DNA of 64,000 nucleotides from the NCBI GenBank assembly GCA_026874595.1, contig CM049307.1, positions 91,267,830 to 91,331,829 of the forward strand, given 5' to 3'. Both the position numbers and the translations under genes were made by a program. The notes beneath the pieces were generated by a model. It searched no databases. It had not been told where the DNA came from and worked only from the letters and a program-made list of their open reading frames with translations. The stretch is from Sipunculus nudus (Eukaryota; Annelida; Sipuncula; Golfingiida; Sipunculidae). Below are positions 31,709-42,913 of the stretch, in pieces (positions within the stretch are counted from its first letter, which is position 1; every line of letters starts with the position of its first letter).

Positions 31709-32633
31709 ATAGATAGATAGATATATAGATAGTATAACATTATTGCATAATATGGAATTTACATTCGGGGGCGTTAGCCAGGATTTATGGAAGGAGGGTA
31801 TCATAGCGTAGCTGTCGTCTAAGAGTTATTTGGGAAACCCACTGAATGACAATCGGACGTATCGATATATGGGAGTGACTTATCTTATTCTGACCGCTTA
31901 AATCGGGTTGGTTTTGTGTTAATTTCTTGGAAAGCCTACTGCTGATGTCAGTGGAAATGATCTTAGTTCAGCGAGGCGGTGATATGTGGCGCTGACTGTC
32001 CTACAACAACTGAACCTTACTAGTGGTTATAATGAGGCGGTCAGAGAGCTGTGAATCAGTTATATGATTTGCTACGAGGGGGGAATACATATTCTAAGCG
32101 TTAGTCAGCGTAAGAGCACGTCTAAGTTTTACATTTTTTTAAAGATATTGAGTGCCTGGAAAAGTAAGCTTAGGTATTACATTCGCAGTCTTATTGGGCA
32201 TGGACCCTGTCTACGCTTCTGACGGTTTTCTCCCTACTTAAACATATAATGATATTGTAATAATGTATATGTTTTTTAATATAAAAGATAAATGACCAAA
32301 CGCCGGTAAACATTAAACATCTGCCAACTAGGTAAAAAAGGTAAGCAATAAATAAATGAATATTCCATTTATTAAGATTTATTTATTATGTTTATAAGTC
32401 TTGAATCTGTGACATGGCACAGCTGGTGTTGCCATCGATGGCATCTATTACTGGATAGATACTATCAATAAAAGCATTCATTCTACCGGGGATCTTCACA
32501 CCCTCTGATTTTTACAGTTTTGGACTTATCTAATACTAGACAAGGGGAACAAAAACCAGTAAGGTAGCGAGCTCCCGCGACCCGTAATTTAAGGTAGTAT
32601 CGTGTGGTGGTCAATACGGAACCAATAACACTG

Positions 32634-32783
32634 ACAACATAGGGTTGTCAAATCGACAACTTTAGGGTTGTCAAATGGGTGTACCTTAAACAACCCAGGT
32701 TGTCAAAATATCAAGTTGACAACCCTCTAGGGTTGTCAATAGGGTTGTCAAATGTTTGCTGTGACAGACTATGGGTTGTCAAG
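32634..32783 (+). repeat. Cluster of GGGTTGTCAA motifs, unit A
   Basis: Within 150 bases GGTTGTCAA occurs six times in direct orientation (near 32643, 32665, 32698, 32731, 32743 and 32774) and at least once inverted (TTGACAACCC, 32715-32724). Spacing is irregular, so it is not a simple satellite. It ends next to (TC)n and the Penelope-like element. Confidence 0.6.
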
Positions 32784-32791
32784 TTCATCCG

Positions 32792-32897
<106 letters not shown>

Positions 32898-32962
32898 TAG
32901 AAGTATATAGGTACAGAACGAATCTAACAGTGCTCCATTAGCCTGATGCTAAGAGCTGATAC

Positions 32963-34343
32963 ACAGAATTTACAACGAAAATGTTCATTTAGACATTAAC
33001 ACGTGTTTTCATGCTGCCGCAATCATCAGATGTGAAATGTTAAGGAACGGTCGATGACATTATGTAATTACGTGCCGAAGCACTCAGCCATGGTCAGGTG
33101 GGAGTGTGGGGGGATTATGATTATGTCTGCATTTGGAAATGAGCTTTGATCTTTTGTTGAGTCTTTGTGTCTTGGGGAACGTTATGATTTGGACCTTTTC
33201 TTCTAGTCAAAGATTACAGCTTCCACTGGGGAGCTTTCTAGGTGGTACGCGCTTGAGGACCCACCAGTTTATTGAATATGGGGTGTTTGTGTTTTGTTGG
33301 AGCCAAATGAACTTTGAAAGTTCCGAGTCTTTTGCGTACTTGAGGTTGCTGAATGATTTCTTGTGGTTTCTGTAGCGGGATTCAAAGTCGGTGCCGGCAA
33401 GTCCGATGTAGGTTTTCTCCGAGGTTGGGGTTGCGACGTCAGCGGCATAGATAATACCAGCTTGTAGGCATGCTCCTTGAAGGGGACACTCTGTTTTTTT
33501 GCGACAATTGCATCCGCTTGGTTGCGTTTTATTCTGTCGGCCCGAAAGTTGGTTGTTATGCCTCTTAATTATAGATTCTGGCTACTTTTGTAGAACAAAA
33601 ACAAAATGTAAAAACAAAAGTAGCCAAAATATTCCTTAATCTAGCCAAAAAGCACTTCCCCAACAACCATACACTCTACAAAATATTCAACAGGAACTCA
33701 GTCAAAGTCAGCTATAGCATCATGCCAAACATGCAATCTATAATTAAGAGGCATAACAACCAACTTTCGGGCCGACAGAATAAAACGCAACCAAGCGGAT
33801 GCAATTGTCGCAAAAAAAACAGAGTGTCCCCTTCAAGGAGCATGCCTACAAGCTGGTATTATCTATGCCGCTGACGTCACAACCCCAACCTAGGAGAAAA
33901 CCTACATCGGACTTGCCGGCACCGACTTTAAATCCCGCTACAGAAACCACAAGAAATCATTCAGCCACCCTAAGTACGCAAAAGACTCGAAACTTTCAAA
34001 GTTCATTTGGCTCCAACAAAACACAAACACCCCATATTCAATAAACTGGCGGGTCCTCAAGCGCGCACCACCTAGTAAGCTCCCCAGTGGAAGCTGTAAT
34101 CTTTGCCTAGAAGGAAAGGTCCAAATCATAACGTTCCCCAAGACACAAAGACTCAACAAAAGATCAGAGCTCATTTCCAAATGCAGACATAATCATAATC
34201 CCCCCACACTCCCACCTGACCATGGCTGAGTGCTTCGGCACGTAATTACAAAATGTCACCAACCGTTCCTTAACATTTCACATCTGATGATTGCGGCAGC
34301 ATGAAAACACGTGTTAATGTCTAACTGAACATTTTCGTTGTAA

Positions 34344-34350
<7 letters not shown>
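32963..34350. mobile_element. Penelope-like element in palindromic form, unit A
   Basis: The + strand part (33578-34230) encodes the C-terminal end of a Penelope reverse transcriptase (VSYS-MPN-MQSIIKRHN block) and a GIY-YIG endonuclease (KTYIGLAGTDFKSRYRNH, CNLC, RSEL-S-CRHNHNP). The left arm (32963-33577) is the inverted complement of 33735-34350, so the element is a foldback of about 1.39 kb with arms of about 615 bases and a loop of 157. Penelope elements are known for inverted terminal arrangements. The coding part is broken: the A-run after the CNC motif is out of frame and a stop lies at 33891. Confidence 0.8.

Positions 34351-34404
<54 letters not shown>
34350..34404. repeat. (AT)n microsatellite after the Penelope-like element
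   Basis: An AT run then ACATACATGTATATAATAATAATAATAA; unit B equivalent 49326-49395. Confidence 0.95.
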
Positions 34405-34407
<3 letters not shown>

Positions 34408-34604
34408 CATGTATATAATAATAATAATAAAAAATAATAACAGACATTTTCTAGTAGAACGTATATTTATTAAAACCAAGTGGTCGTGTAACTTGTGATA
34501 CGTGTATTTGTCTGCAACTGTTTTACGACTGATTATTCCTTACAATGTGGACAGGGTTCTGTCTGAATGTGTTTCAGTGTTCACATAAAGAATAAACGTG
34601 TAGC

Positions 34605-34610
34605 TTTATT
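34605..34610 (-). terminator. PolyA signal of the minus-strand remnant, unit A
   Basis: AATAAA on the minus strand lies 80 bases after the TGA of the 38-residue last exon. The unit B copy is at 49569-49574. Confidence 0.4.
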
Positions 34611-34689
34611 GTATCGTCATCCACCTCGGCTTCCTCTCTGGTAAATAGTTAACACTCCAAGGTTGGGTTCACTGCTACCCTCGTGACGA

Positions 34690-35258
34690 TCATACAGCTA
34701 GCTCTCTCTTCATTTTCTGCACCTGTACTTGAACAATAGACTTGCCCTGGTCCCTCCTCCTACTCGGGGTTACAAATTTGGAACGAAGACGTTTTCTCCA
34801 GAGTGTCTGAAAATACAAAATAAAATGTAAAATTCCATGAAAAACATATTTTATAGGACACAGTTGTATGCAGGATTTTGTGTACATTGAATCACAGCTT
34901 ATATGACTGAATATTTTATTTTAGATGCTACATTGGAGATGAACTTTATATAATATTCATATTGGGGAGTTAGTTCCTGAGATTAAGGAGTCTCCTCCCA
35001 TTCATCTCCTAAAATGTGTCCCTTCAGTATTACTAAATTAACACTTGAGCAAGAAAACGTGCCGTGTGAAATATTATCAGAAAATATCCATTATACAAGT
35101 ATTCATAAATGGGATTCATAGCACTTATCAAAAGTTCATTTGCAACCAATCCATCCACATGGCTCAACAGGGCTTGAGGTACGTCTTTGTACTAGTTATA
35201 AGGTGTAGGGTAGCTGCAGGAGTAAAAAAATGTATTGACAACTTGTATAATCATGTTA

Positions 35259-35299
<41 letters not shown>

Positions 35300-35538
35300 A
35301 CACACCAAGTTCAGCAAAATTAATTAATTTACCTGGCAGGTTGGGCGATTCCCCGATGTCAGCTAGCTGTATTCTCCTTCTCCAGGCTCATTGGTCCAGG
35401 AATAGACTCTACAAAATATTTGATGACCATGACCGACTTGACTGGCTATCACTCGACAGTACTTTGTACACGATGCACTGCAATCGCGTGGGCAGGGACG
35501 ACGACGATGATTGTTGTGAATACTACATAACGATCCAT
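34690..35538 (-). pseudogene. Two-exon secreted-peptide-like gene remnant, unit A
   Basis: Reading the minus strand: a TATATAAG box (35649-35656), an ATG at 35538, a signal-peptide-like start MDRYVVFTTIIVVVPAHA, then in another frame a Cys-rich stretch (CPRDCSASCTKYC...), a donor CCAG|GTAAAT at 35333, a strong acceptor (TATTTTGTATTTTCAG), and a last exon (34690-34806) with a basic 38-residue tail TLWRKRLRSKF...KMKRELAV. The layout is that of a small secreted Cys-rich protein. A frame change after the signal peptide and a TAG before the donor break it, and both are shared with unit B. The family is not recognised, and the unity of the pieces is inferred. Confidence 0.35.
35262..35299. repeat. 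(AC)n/(AT)n microsatellite
   Basis: An AC run followed by an AT run inside the proposed intron of the remnant; B copy 50224-50289 is longer in AT. Confidence 0.95.
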
Positions 35539-35648
35539 ACTTATACTATCACATGTATAGTTAATGTAAACCGACTCTGCTAGTGTCAGTACCCTCTGTG
35601 CAAAAATGTTGTTAACACACATGTTGTAAATGTCGTGTACACCCGAGA

Positions 35649-35656
35649 CTTATATA
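35649..35656 (-). promoter_or_regulatory. TATA box (minus strand) upstream of the peptide-gene remnant
   Basis: TATATAAG lies about 110 bases upstream of the signal-peptide ATG, in a locally GC-richer stretch. An identical copy is present in unit B near 50641-50648. Confidence 0.35.
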
Positions 35657-36107
35657 CATGCACATGGCACGTTTACATTCTATACAGCACTGATGCACAT
35701 GCACGCAGTCGTGACCTGGTTTGACCCTTGCGGTCCGCGAGGTATCCGACAGGCTGGCTCACGCGTGGTCAGCGTGAGCCCTTGTCCAAACTGGCTGTCT
35801 CGATGCCAGTGAGCTGCTCAAGGACTGACACTTACCGGAGGGTCAGCATGCACTCCCCTGGGACAGTTTAAGGTCTTAACGTTTGAATAAGAAGACACTT
35901 CAACTAGAAAAATCACTGAAGTGCCCAAATTAGCTCGGAAAAAGTGCCAACTTTAGCAAACATAGAGATGCCCACACTAGCTAATCATTATAAAGAGAAG
36001 AATAAAATGTCCAAAATGATTGTCCAAAAAAATGCCCACTTTATAGAGGTGCCCAATAATTTGAGGTGTCAACCCTATTTCGATAATATCGTGGAACCCT
36101 AAAATAT

Positions 36108-36129
36108 ATATAACTATATATATATATAT

Positions 36130-36161
<32 letters not shown>
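36108..36161. repeat. (AT)n microsatellite
   Basis: An AT run; B copy 51099-51144. In C it marks the right side of the 5 kb deletion (61104). Confidence 0.9.
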
Positions 36162-36165
<4 letters not shown>

Positions 36166-36350
36166 AAACAAAAGAAACAGAAGGACAGAGGTAACATAAT
36201 ATTAGGTCTATCGTATGTTTACTTGTTTTCCTGTTGCTGATTTTAGGTATTTTATTAATTTATCTTAACATAAACTAACAAAAAGTATTATCATGAAAAC
36301 TCTCAGTGCAACCCTGTGTACGCGCTGACATGCCTGATATCGACGTTCCC

Positions 36351-36415
36351 TATAATAAACCAATATGCATTTCATGGATTGGTAGGGTCAAAGTCCTTTA
36401 GTTCATGGCTGAAGT
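36351..36415 (+). promoter_or_regulatory. Exon-less SAMHD1-like promoter block (type 3), unit A
   Basis: TATAATAAACCAATATGCAT, TTCATGGATTGG, GGTCAAAGTCC and TTCATGGCTGAAGT occur in the promoter order. Where a first exon would be expected the sequence reads ATGGCATAG and then diverges, so no coding exon remains. Confidence 0.4.
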
Positions 36416-36609
36416 ATCAATGAGTTTTTGCCTGCGGCAAGTCATTAATGTCTTATATAAGCGAGGAACATGGCATAGTATATTAGCCAAACCACGGGAC
36501 TTCCATAAAGACGGACTCATCTGTGAAGCAAGACTGCCGGCACAGCTTCTCATTAAGTCTGCAGATCTCTCTCCCTGATTGGGGACGGGCTGCTAATGCC
36601 TTCCGGCCC

Positions 36610-36672
36610 CTCGACTGAGATTGAAAATTATGATCTCCCGCCTTCATGTCATGTGCTCTGCCCCTAAGCCGC
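36610..36672 (-). mobile_element. tRNA-like fragment (degenerate SINE head?), unit A
   Basis: On the minus strand GGCTTAGGGGCAGAGC resembles a tRNA D-arm/A box and TTTTCAATCTC a degenerate B box about 30 bases on. Copies lie at about 51593-51655 and 61657-61712. The B box is poor, so the call is weak. Confidence 0.3.
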
Positions 36673-37107
36673 AGATGTTGGTTCTTTGAATATTACGGAT
36701 GACGGATTTATTTATTGTATGTTCAGAATATGTGTTCATGCAGGGGCAGATTTAGGATTTTGCAAGTGTGCGTGTGTGGGGGGGGGGGGGGAGGGTATGG
36801 GACACTTTGCAGAATCATACATACATATGGGGGCAGGCACTTGCCATAGTCATTTATCTTGTAATGGCCAGTATCACAATCAGTCTCTCGTATCCATGAA
36901 GTCGTAGTTTCAATCTAACTTTGAATAATTTGCACATTGGAGACTTTTTGTCAATGGGGACTGATGTGCAACTTATAACAGTTTCCCGAGACTTAGTTAA
37001 CAACTAGAAACTCATGAACAAATTCTAGAAAAAAAAACGTAAATGCAGACTTTGTAGTTAGACTTTTCATATCATGTGTCATTTTGTTTTCTTTTTAAAA
37101 TTTACAG

Positions 37108-37278
37108 TTTGGCGCGAGAAAATTATATAAATTCAAGAGAAATGAGTGGCACGGTTCACGGGTCTGCTCTGCTTCCTCTAATAGCAGTAAATCTAGTTCG
37201 GTCTCTTCCGTTTTTTTCCAAAGAAATATAAAGCATCTTTTGAATAAAAAAATATTCTTTTATTTAGTTAAACTCTGA
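37108..37278 (+). other. Exon-like block with strong acceptor, unit A
   Basis: After TTTTCTTTTTAAAATTTACAG the sequence opens as FGARKLYKFKRNEWHGSRVC then a Ser-rich run (NSSKSSSVSSV) and reaches a stop at 37278. The C-terminal end differs among copies because a T-run has 7 T in A, 8 in B and 6 in C. It could be the last exon of an unrecognised gene or a chance open frame. AATAAA follows a few codons into the A version. Confidence 0.3.
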
Positions 37279-37330
37279 ACAGACGTAGAAGCTAACGTCT
37301 CTGCTAACAGACGTAGAAGCTAACGTCAAT
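37277..37330 (+). repeat. Direct repeat of ACAGACGTAGAAGCTAACGTC
   Basis: The sequence GACGTAGAAGCTAACGTC occurs twice with a period of about 30 bases; copies of the pair are at about 52259-52312 and 62315-62368. Confidence 0.6.
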
Positions 37331-38780
37331 AATTACATGATAAACCTTGCTTCGGGGAATTGTAATTGACTCAGCAAATAAAGACTTCCCTAGAATAAAA
37401 AGTAAGAACTATGAATGAATGGGGACATCATAGCAATAGAATAAATTATCAGGACAATGTTTTTCTTCTATCAAACGATTAATAAATAATAAAAGACCTG
37501 GGTATATAACTAAACTTCTTAAAGGTATAATTTATGGATGGGCTTGAGAAGTGAGCACAAGTGCCAAACAACGTTAACATTTCATTCATTGTTTATTCTA
37601 AAACAAATGACAAGTTAATAAATAAAGACACCATTGAAAAAGGCGAATGGATATCTAACACGTAGACATAAATAACAAAATGACGTTGTAATAAGGCAAA
37701 TTGTCATTCACTGAACCGAAGAAAAAACTTGAGACAGGGGTATTCGAAGAACCTCGATGTAAATCGAAGCCAAGTATTGTATATTGTCAACAATATTGTT
37801 GAAAATCGTCGAAAAAAACTGAGCCGTAAGAGAGTTGATATCAAGGTATATTCTATGAAAACTTAGGAACTTTAAAAAATTATAATTAAGTGTTTAATCA
37901 TTTATTTTCGGCAGGAAATATATAAAATACCTGAAAATGTACACAATATCAAGCACAAACACATGCACACAAATATCAGGCAATGAAAGTTTAGCAATAT
38001 AAATAACTCGTTGTTCTGAAGGTCCTAAAATATTTAAAATGTATATTTACAGTTCAGTATTCAATACTACCTCATCTAACTACGTGTTTAAGAAAAGGCT
38101 TCAACAGTTTTTAATGTCTCGAAATAAAAATTAAAAATGAAAGTAGATATCAGACACAGATTTCTGTTTGAAGCCCAATGTTTCCTTTTTAATGATTAAT
38201 CTATTGTATATAATTATTGTTAGCATATACCTGTAAATGGACGAGCTCCGTTTGGTCGATTGCACAAATTATACATCTGCTTGTAAAATGTTTTAGTCAA
38301 TGTACCATGTCTAGGTCAATATACGTCTTTTCAAATCATCTGAAAAATCGTTTCTATGACAATAATTTTGTACCAGGTTATGGCAATGTACATATCTAAT
38401 TATATACTCTTTATTAAAAAATATATTAACTTATATATACTTATATATATAATATATATATATTTATATATATATATAAAAATATATATATATATATATA
38501 TACCATTCCGGTTGGAATTGCAAACATCTAGTTCATGGCGTAGAGGATACGTCTCAGACAGTTATGATGGCTTAAATTTTTAACTCTATACCAAATGAAG
38601 AATGATTGAATTGGGGATTTAATACACAGTCGAACCTCTAAGGTATATAGCATGACAGATATAGCATGATAATAAAAGACGTATATAATATTGTCAATAT
38701 TTATAAATGAAAAACTTCGGCAGGTCACAGAGTTAAAATAGGGATATTACATGTCACAGCACATTGACCTGTTTAGTGCC

Positions 38781-38841
<61 letters not shown>

Positions 38842-39270
38842 AACGGGATGTGCTGATCAACGTAAGCGAGTGTAATTATATCACCGAGTTCTTAATCTGA
38901 TATCCATTATGGTATGTGACAATGGCATCATCTGACATGAAATGTAAGTATATGTAAACACTTATCGAGGAAACTGATACATACATTATTTATCCCCATA
39001 CCAATGGACCAGTGTTTGAGATCATTGATAAATCTGTAAAGTATTAGATATCGGTCAAGATCAAATATTACTTATTGATACTAGAATCAGGGAAATATAT
39101 CCCAAAATATCTATATATTATGACCAACAAAAATCTGTAAAACTTGAATGGTTCTTATGTCTAACATTTTATAATGTTGACATGAAACTATTGTTGATTA
39201 ATCGTACTTACTTTACTGATGAATTTAATCTTTAAACAAAAACAGCATCACACTATGATATTTTGTTTAA
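37331..39270 (+). other. Unit A non-coding segment resembling the SAMHD1-like 5' flank
   Basis: Diverged collinear matches to 4140-5050. Includes (AT)n-like 38440-38502 and (GA)n 38785-38838. No coding exon. Confidence 0.4.
38785..38838. repeat. (GA)n microsatellite
   Basis: A clean GA run; B copy 53776-53830, C copy 63604-63674 (interrupted). Confidence 0.95.
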
Positions 39271-39272
39271 CA

Positions 39273-39276
<4 letters not shown>

Positions 39277-39310
<34 letters not shown>
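39277..39310. repeat. (GA)n microsatellite
   Basis: A clean GA run; B copy 54270-54306. Confidence 0.95.
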
Positions 39311-39312
<2 letters not shown>

Positions 39313-39622
39313 TAGGAACATTTAGTCCAGGCGTTAGTTTTATAATGTTTCCCTGTTACCATGTTACGTAATTGATTACATTTTCCAAACATAGACCGCT
39401 AAAAAGCACTTCCATAAAAAATAGTTTTATCAATATCTAGAAAAGTGTTCAGCTGCCAGCGCAATCGAAGGTATGCATCATTTTAGTTATACCAACTTGA
39501 ATTGATTGAGTCGTGTTTTATGCGATCGTTGAACTCTGTAAAGATAACTTCAGACAAAGGGTTTCAATTAATGTTGTGTTAGTTGAGCATATTATGGCAT
39601 GTGTAAAATCGACGTTTCTTAC

Positions 39623-39690
39623 CATAAAACAATATGTAATTTGTTGATAAGCAGGATGAAAGTCCCTTATTTTATGGCTTTAGTATATCC
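39623..39690 (+). promoter_or_regulatory. SAMHD1-like promoter block, type 1, unit A
   Basis: CATAAAACAATATG, TTGTTGATAAGC, GAAAGTCCCTTATTTTATGGC occur in the same order as 6511-6573. This is the most diverged version of the block. The start codon follows about 28 bases later. Confidence 0.45.
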
Positions 39691-39717
39691 ATGGTTTTGA
39701 CTGAATTCCTGTCAACC

Positions 39718-39777
39718 ATGCCCGAGACGACAGGTAACAAGGATAAAGCGAATAAAGCTAAACGTGATAACGGAAAG
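39718..39777 (+). CDS. Type-1 SAMHD1-like first exon, unit A
   Basis: The exon has 20 codons, MPETTGNKDKANKAKRDNGK, ending in phase 0 at AAG|GTAGAC, the same phase and donor context as exon 1 of the intact gene. It lies about 30 bases after the end of the repeated promoter block (39623-39690), which is closer than in the type-2 copies. The Lys/Arg-rich stretch could serve as a nuclear localisation signal, as the N-terminal KRPR does in human SAMHD1. No HD exons follow in the window, so its splice partner is unknown or absent. Confidence 0.45.
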
Positions 39778-41196
39778 GTAGACACATTTTTTACTTTCAA
39801 TATCTTTAACTTGGCATAGCATATGTGTCATCTCGCACTGTCACTTCGGTAGCTTTATACATCCAATGTGATAATACATACCACAAAATAACAATATTTT
39901 ATTCGATATGCGGAACTACACTTTAACTTACAAACATCTGATATAAGACCAAACTCATGTATCGTATAATAAATTATTCTTTTTTACGAAAATATGTTGC
40001 GAAAATATTTTTCTTTCCTGACTATGATTTTTATTGCTGAACTTGGTTACGTGTTATTTTTGTGTCATCCCGGGGGAACCAAACATTGAATAACAATAGT
40101 TGAACGACTGATTTATTGTGGACAGACTGATCGTGTTTTTCCGATTTGTTATCTTCTACAGTTGATAAACCGACTAATATGTAAACTATGCCATGTCACA
40201 AAACTGCACTTGCAGGAAAAATGTTTAAATTTGCTATATTTTAGAGTTTAGTTTAATGTTTTATGTTTAAAATCAACAAAGATAAAAAATTTTTAAACAT
40301 TAGAATTACTGGGTAATAGACAGAGGTTGCCATGTAAACCCATAATTTTGAAACATTTGGACCATTTGCCAGCTGGGCATACAGCAGTTTTGGATTTTTT
40401 TAACAAAAAATATGCAGGACTGATGAAACACTCCATGATCAATATGCATGCAAAGAATCCTGGCGATCATTGCATTATTAATTCATATACTGTGGCTTTT
40501 GTATCAACAGTTTAAAGTTGGGGGGGGGGGGGGGGTATGGCGAGCATAGACCTTGTTTAAGATTTCAAGAAAGTTATTTCATGGACTTCCCTGGATGTCA
40601 AGTTAGAGGGTTCAAGGTCAAACAGCGACACTTAATTTGAACGTTTCAAAAAGAGGGAACACATTCGAAAAAAGTATAGGTGGCTGTGACGTTGATTGTC
40701 TGTATTAACCACATGGACGTGTACCCACACACTCACTCAAGGCTCACAAAACAACAGAGACCAGCAAATATACGTGTCTTTACCCTATTTAATACATAAA
40801 GGTGTCTACTCTAAAGCAAAAACTCGAGATCTGTTGGAAATCCTGGGACGCCTGACGTCATTACCCAGACCCAGGTCTTATGTGCGCCACAGTCCTCACC
40901 AGGCTTATCTCGATACCTCTCGTCACGTCTCTGACGAACCTCACTACTCCGCCGGCCACACTCGAGCGCCCTCTCTCGGCCTCGCTGAAGACCCTTGCGT
41001 CGACCATGCGGTGCTGGTTGATATTCTGCCTCTCACCAGACTTCCAGATGCTGGTCTTCGACTCTATGCCTCACCAGACTTCCTTCCTCCCTGGATGTCC
41101 GCTTGTACGCCAGCTGGACGGTATACCCACTGTGAGATAAAAAGCAAAAGTCTAATAATTACATTTACAAGAAAGAGACAAGTGAGAACTACTTAC

Positions 41197-41322
41197 GGGT
41201 CTTCAACCCCAACCTTTCGATGGCACTCTAAGATCTGCGGCTTCTTTCCTGATGTCGATCTCTCCTCGATGGCGGCTTCAGTTCAATTGCGATGGGGACA
41301 AAAGAATTGAGCCCTTTTATAC
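41197..41322 (-). promoter_or_regulatory. Minus-strand TATA promoter and first exon of a spliced transcript, unit A
   Basis: GTATAAAAGG on the minus strand (41313-41322) is followed, about 25-30 bases on, by a GC-rich stretch ending at a consensus donor CCC|GTAAGT (41197/41196). A 67-base intron ends at TTTTATCTCACAG and the sequence stays open across the junction (..VGVEDP / GYTVQLAYKR..), but without an ATG. It may be a 5' UTR or a non-coding RNA. The repeated AAGTCTGGTGAG in the second block offers two further donors. Confidence 0.35.
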
Positions 41323-41453
41323 TGGACTCCAATTAAAGCTACAGACTTTTCGTGAGGTGCATGAATAACAAAAAATTAACAATAAGCTAAGTGCTTGGTA
41401 GTCCTATAAATATTCATTAGCTTCGACACACTGGCTAAGCCTTTTACACAGGA

Positions 41454-41493
41454 GAGCGCTCGGCCCCGGGTAGCCGAATTACAATGAGCGCTC
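41454..41493. promoter_or_regulatory. Two GAGCGCTC palindromes
   Basis: The perfect 8-base palindrome GAGCGCTC occurs at 41454-41461 and 41486-41493, flanking CCCCGGG, about 150 bases upstream of the minus-strand TATA box. Copied in unit B near 56451. Confidence 0.35.
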
Positions 41494-42782
41494 ACTCAAC
41501 GAGAACATCAAAAACAAGCGAGTGATAGCACCAATGTGTATAAAAGGGCAAATTTTGTGTGGGGAAACTTTTAACGCATCAAAGTGGTGAAACCAGTCTA
41601 CAGTTCGAACTGTTAAAACCCTCCAAGATCAATATGCATGCAAAGTATCGTGGAAATCAATGTAATATTTATTCTGATACTGGAGCTTTTGTATGAAATT
41701 TTTAATTAGTTGGGGTGAACTTTTGAGCTCCATAGCTCGGAAGATATGGGGAACAGGGACCCAACTCCAGGTTTCTAATGAATTTTGTCATAGGCCTTAC
41801 TCATAGTACAGTTAAAATATTCTAGGTCAAACGGTTACTATATGTGCCCTGTTAACGGACGACCAGCCGGACAACCGGACGGGTGGTCGCTTTAACCCAG
41901 ATGACTTTCAGTCAGCTGAGCTAAAAATGGCGTTTTAGCTACTAGTTGAGGTAAGTCTCAGGCATGCAAACTGTTAAGCCTAGAACACGTGTACTTGTGT
42001 TTCAAATGGAGGTGTATCGTGTCTGCGATCTCGGTTCTTTGTGTTGACTAGGGCGCTTCACATGTTCATGGTTTGCGGGGTTTCGTAAGCTCCGACCACA
42101 GGATATATTTTGTAATTGAATTCATATCAGTTTGCCCTCAAGTGTATGCACACTCCCCCCCCCCCCCCACCCCACTGAATGTATTCAGGTTGGAGGGCTT
42201 CTCTTTGAACATCTTTTTTAAAAACAACCCCTAGATCGGCCAGGCAGTACGTCTTTCAAATACAAGTGAGCTCAAACTGCAATAACATCCCCAAAGCTCC
42301 TCCTAAAAAAGCGTATCATGCGTGGGGGACCTTGAAGCTCTGCAATAAACAGCTTTTCATTAAGTCTGCAGAGCACTCACCTGATTTGGGACCGACTGTA
42401 CTTTGGGAAGAGTCAGTAGATATATACACTGAAGGTCAGAGATAAATACTGTAATACAGAGAGCGACAGCTGGAACAAGTAACATTAAGTTATGCCGTTA
42501 CTGATCATGTTTTCTCGTTACTGTGTTTACTTTATTGAATATATTGTCCCTACATAGACCGATAAAAGGACCAACAGGAAAAAAAAGGTTTATCAATATT
42601 TGAAAAGGAGTGCAGCTGTCAATGCTACCCCCTGTATACACTATCAAAGTAATACCAACACAAATCGATGGAGCCGGGTTACCATGCGATCATTGAACAT
42701 TGACCCTTTATTTTCGTCATTGGGTTTCTATTATTTATGTATAACTTTGACAAGTTTGGGCATGTGTCATGTCAAGGTTTTC

Positions 42783-42848
42783 TATAATAAAACCACATGC
42801 AGTTTATTGATAGGCACAGTCAAAGTCCCTTATTTCATGGCTGAAGTG
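42783..42848 (+). promoter_or_regulatory. SAMHD1-like promoter block, type 2, unit B
   Basis: TATAATAAAACCACATGC, AGTTTATTGATAGGC, GTCAAAGTCCCTTATTTCAT and GGCTGAAGTG occur in order, 65 bases before the start codon at 42914. Confidence 0.5.
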
Positions 42849-42913
42849 TATTTGAGGTTTTGTCTTTGGTAAGGCATTACTGCTCCTTAAATCGTTAAGC
42901 ATTCCTGTCAACT

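Larger units (their letters stand above)
40300..41730 (+). repeat. Internal duplicated repeat blocks in the unit
   Basis: 40425-40520 (GATCAATATGCATGCAAAG, TGGCTTTTGTAT) and 41625-41720 (GATCAATATGCATGCAAAGT, GGAGCTTTTGTAT) are diverged copies of one repeat, in the same orientation, flanking the GC-rich minus-strand promoter region. B copies are at 55425 and 56625. Confidence 0.5.

Noticed and set aside
32634-32783. CRISPR-like or telomere-like interpretation of the GGGTTGTCAA cluster
   Set aside because: Spacers are not uniform, repeats are only 9-10 bases and occur in both orientations, and the host is clearly eukaryotic.
33133-33375. + strand open frames such as the one starting MEMSFDLLLSLCVL
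   Set aside because: They are the antisense of the inverted Penelope-like GIY-YIG arm.
40696-41310. 204-codon open frame on the + strand in unit A
   Set aside because: It is broken by a stop in the unit B copy, spans a GC-rich promoter-like region with splice signals on the other strand, and has no recognisable domain.
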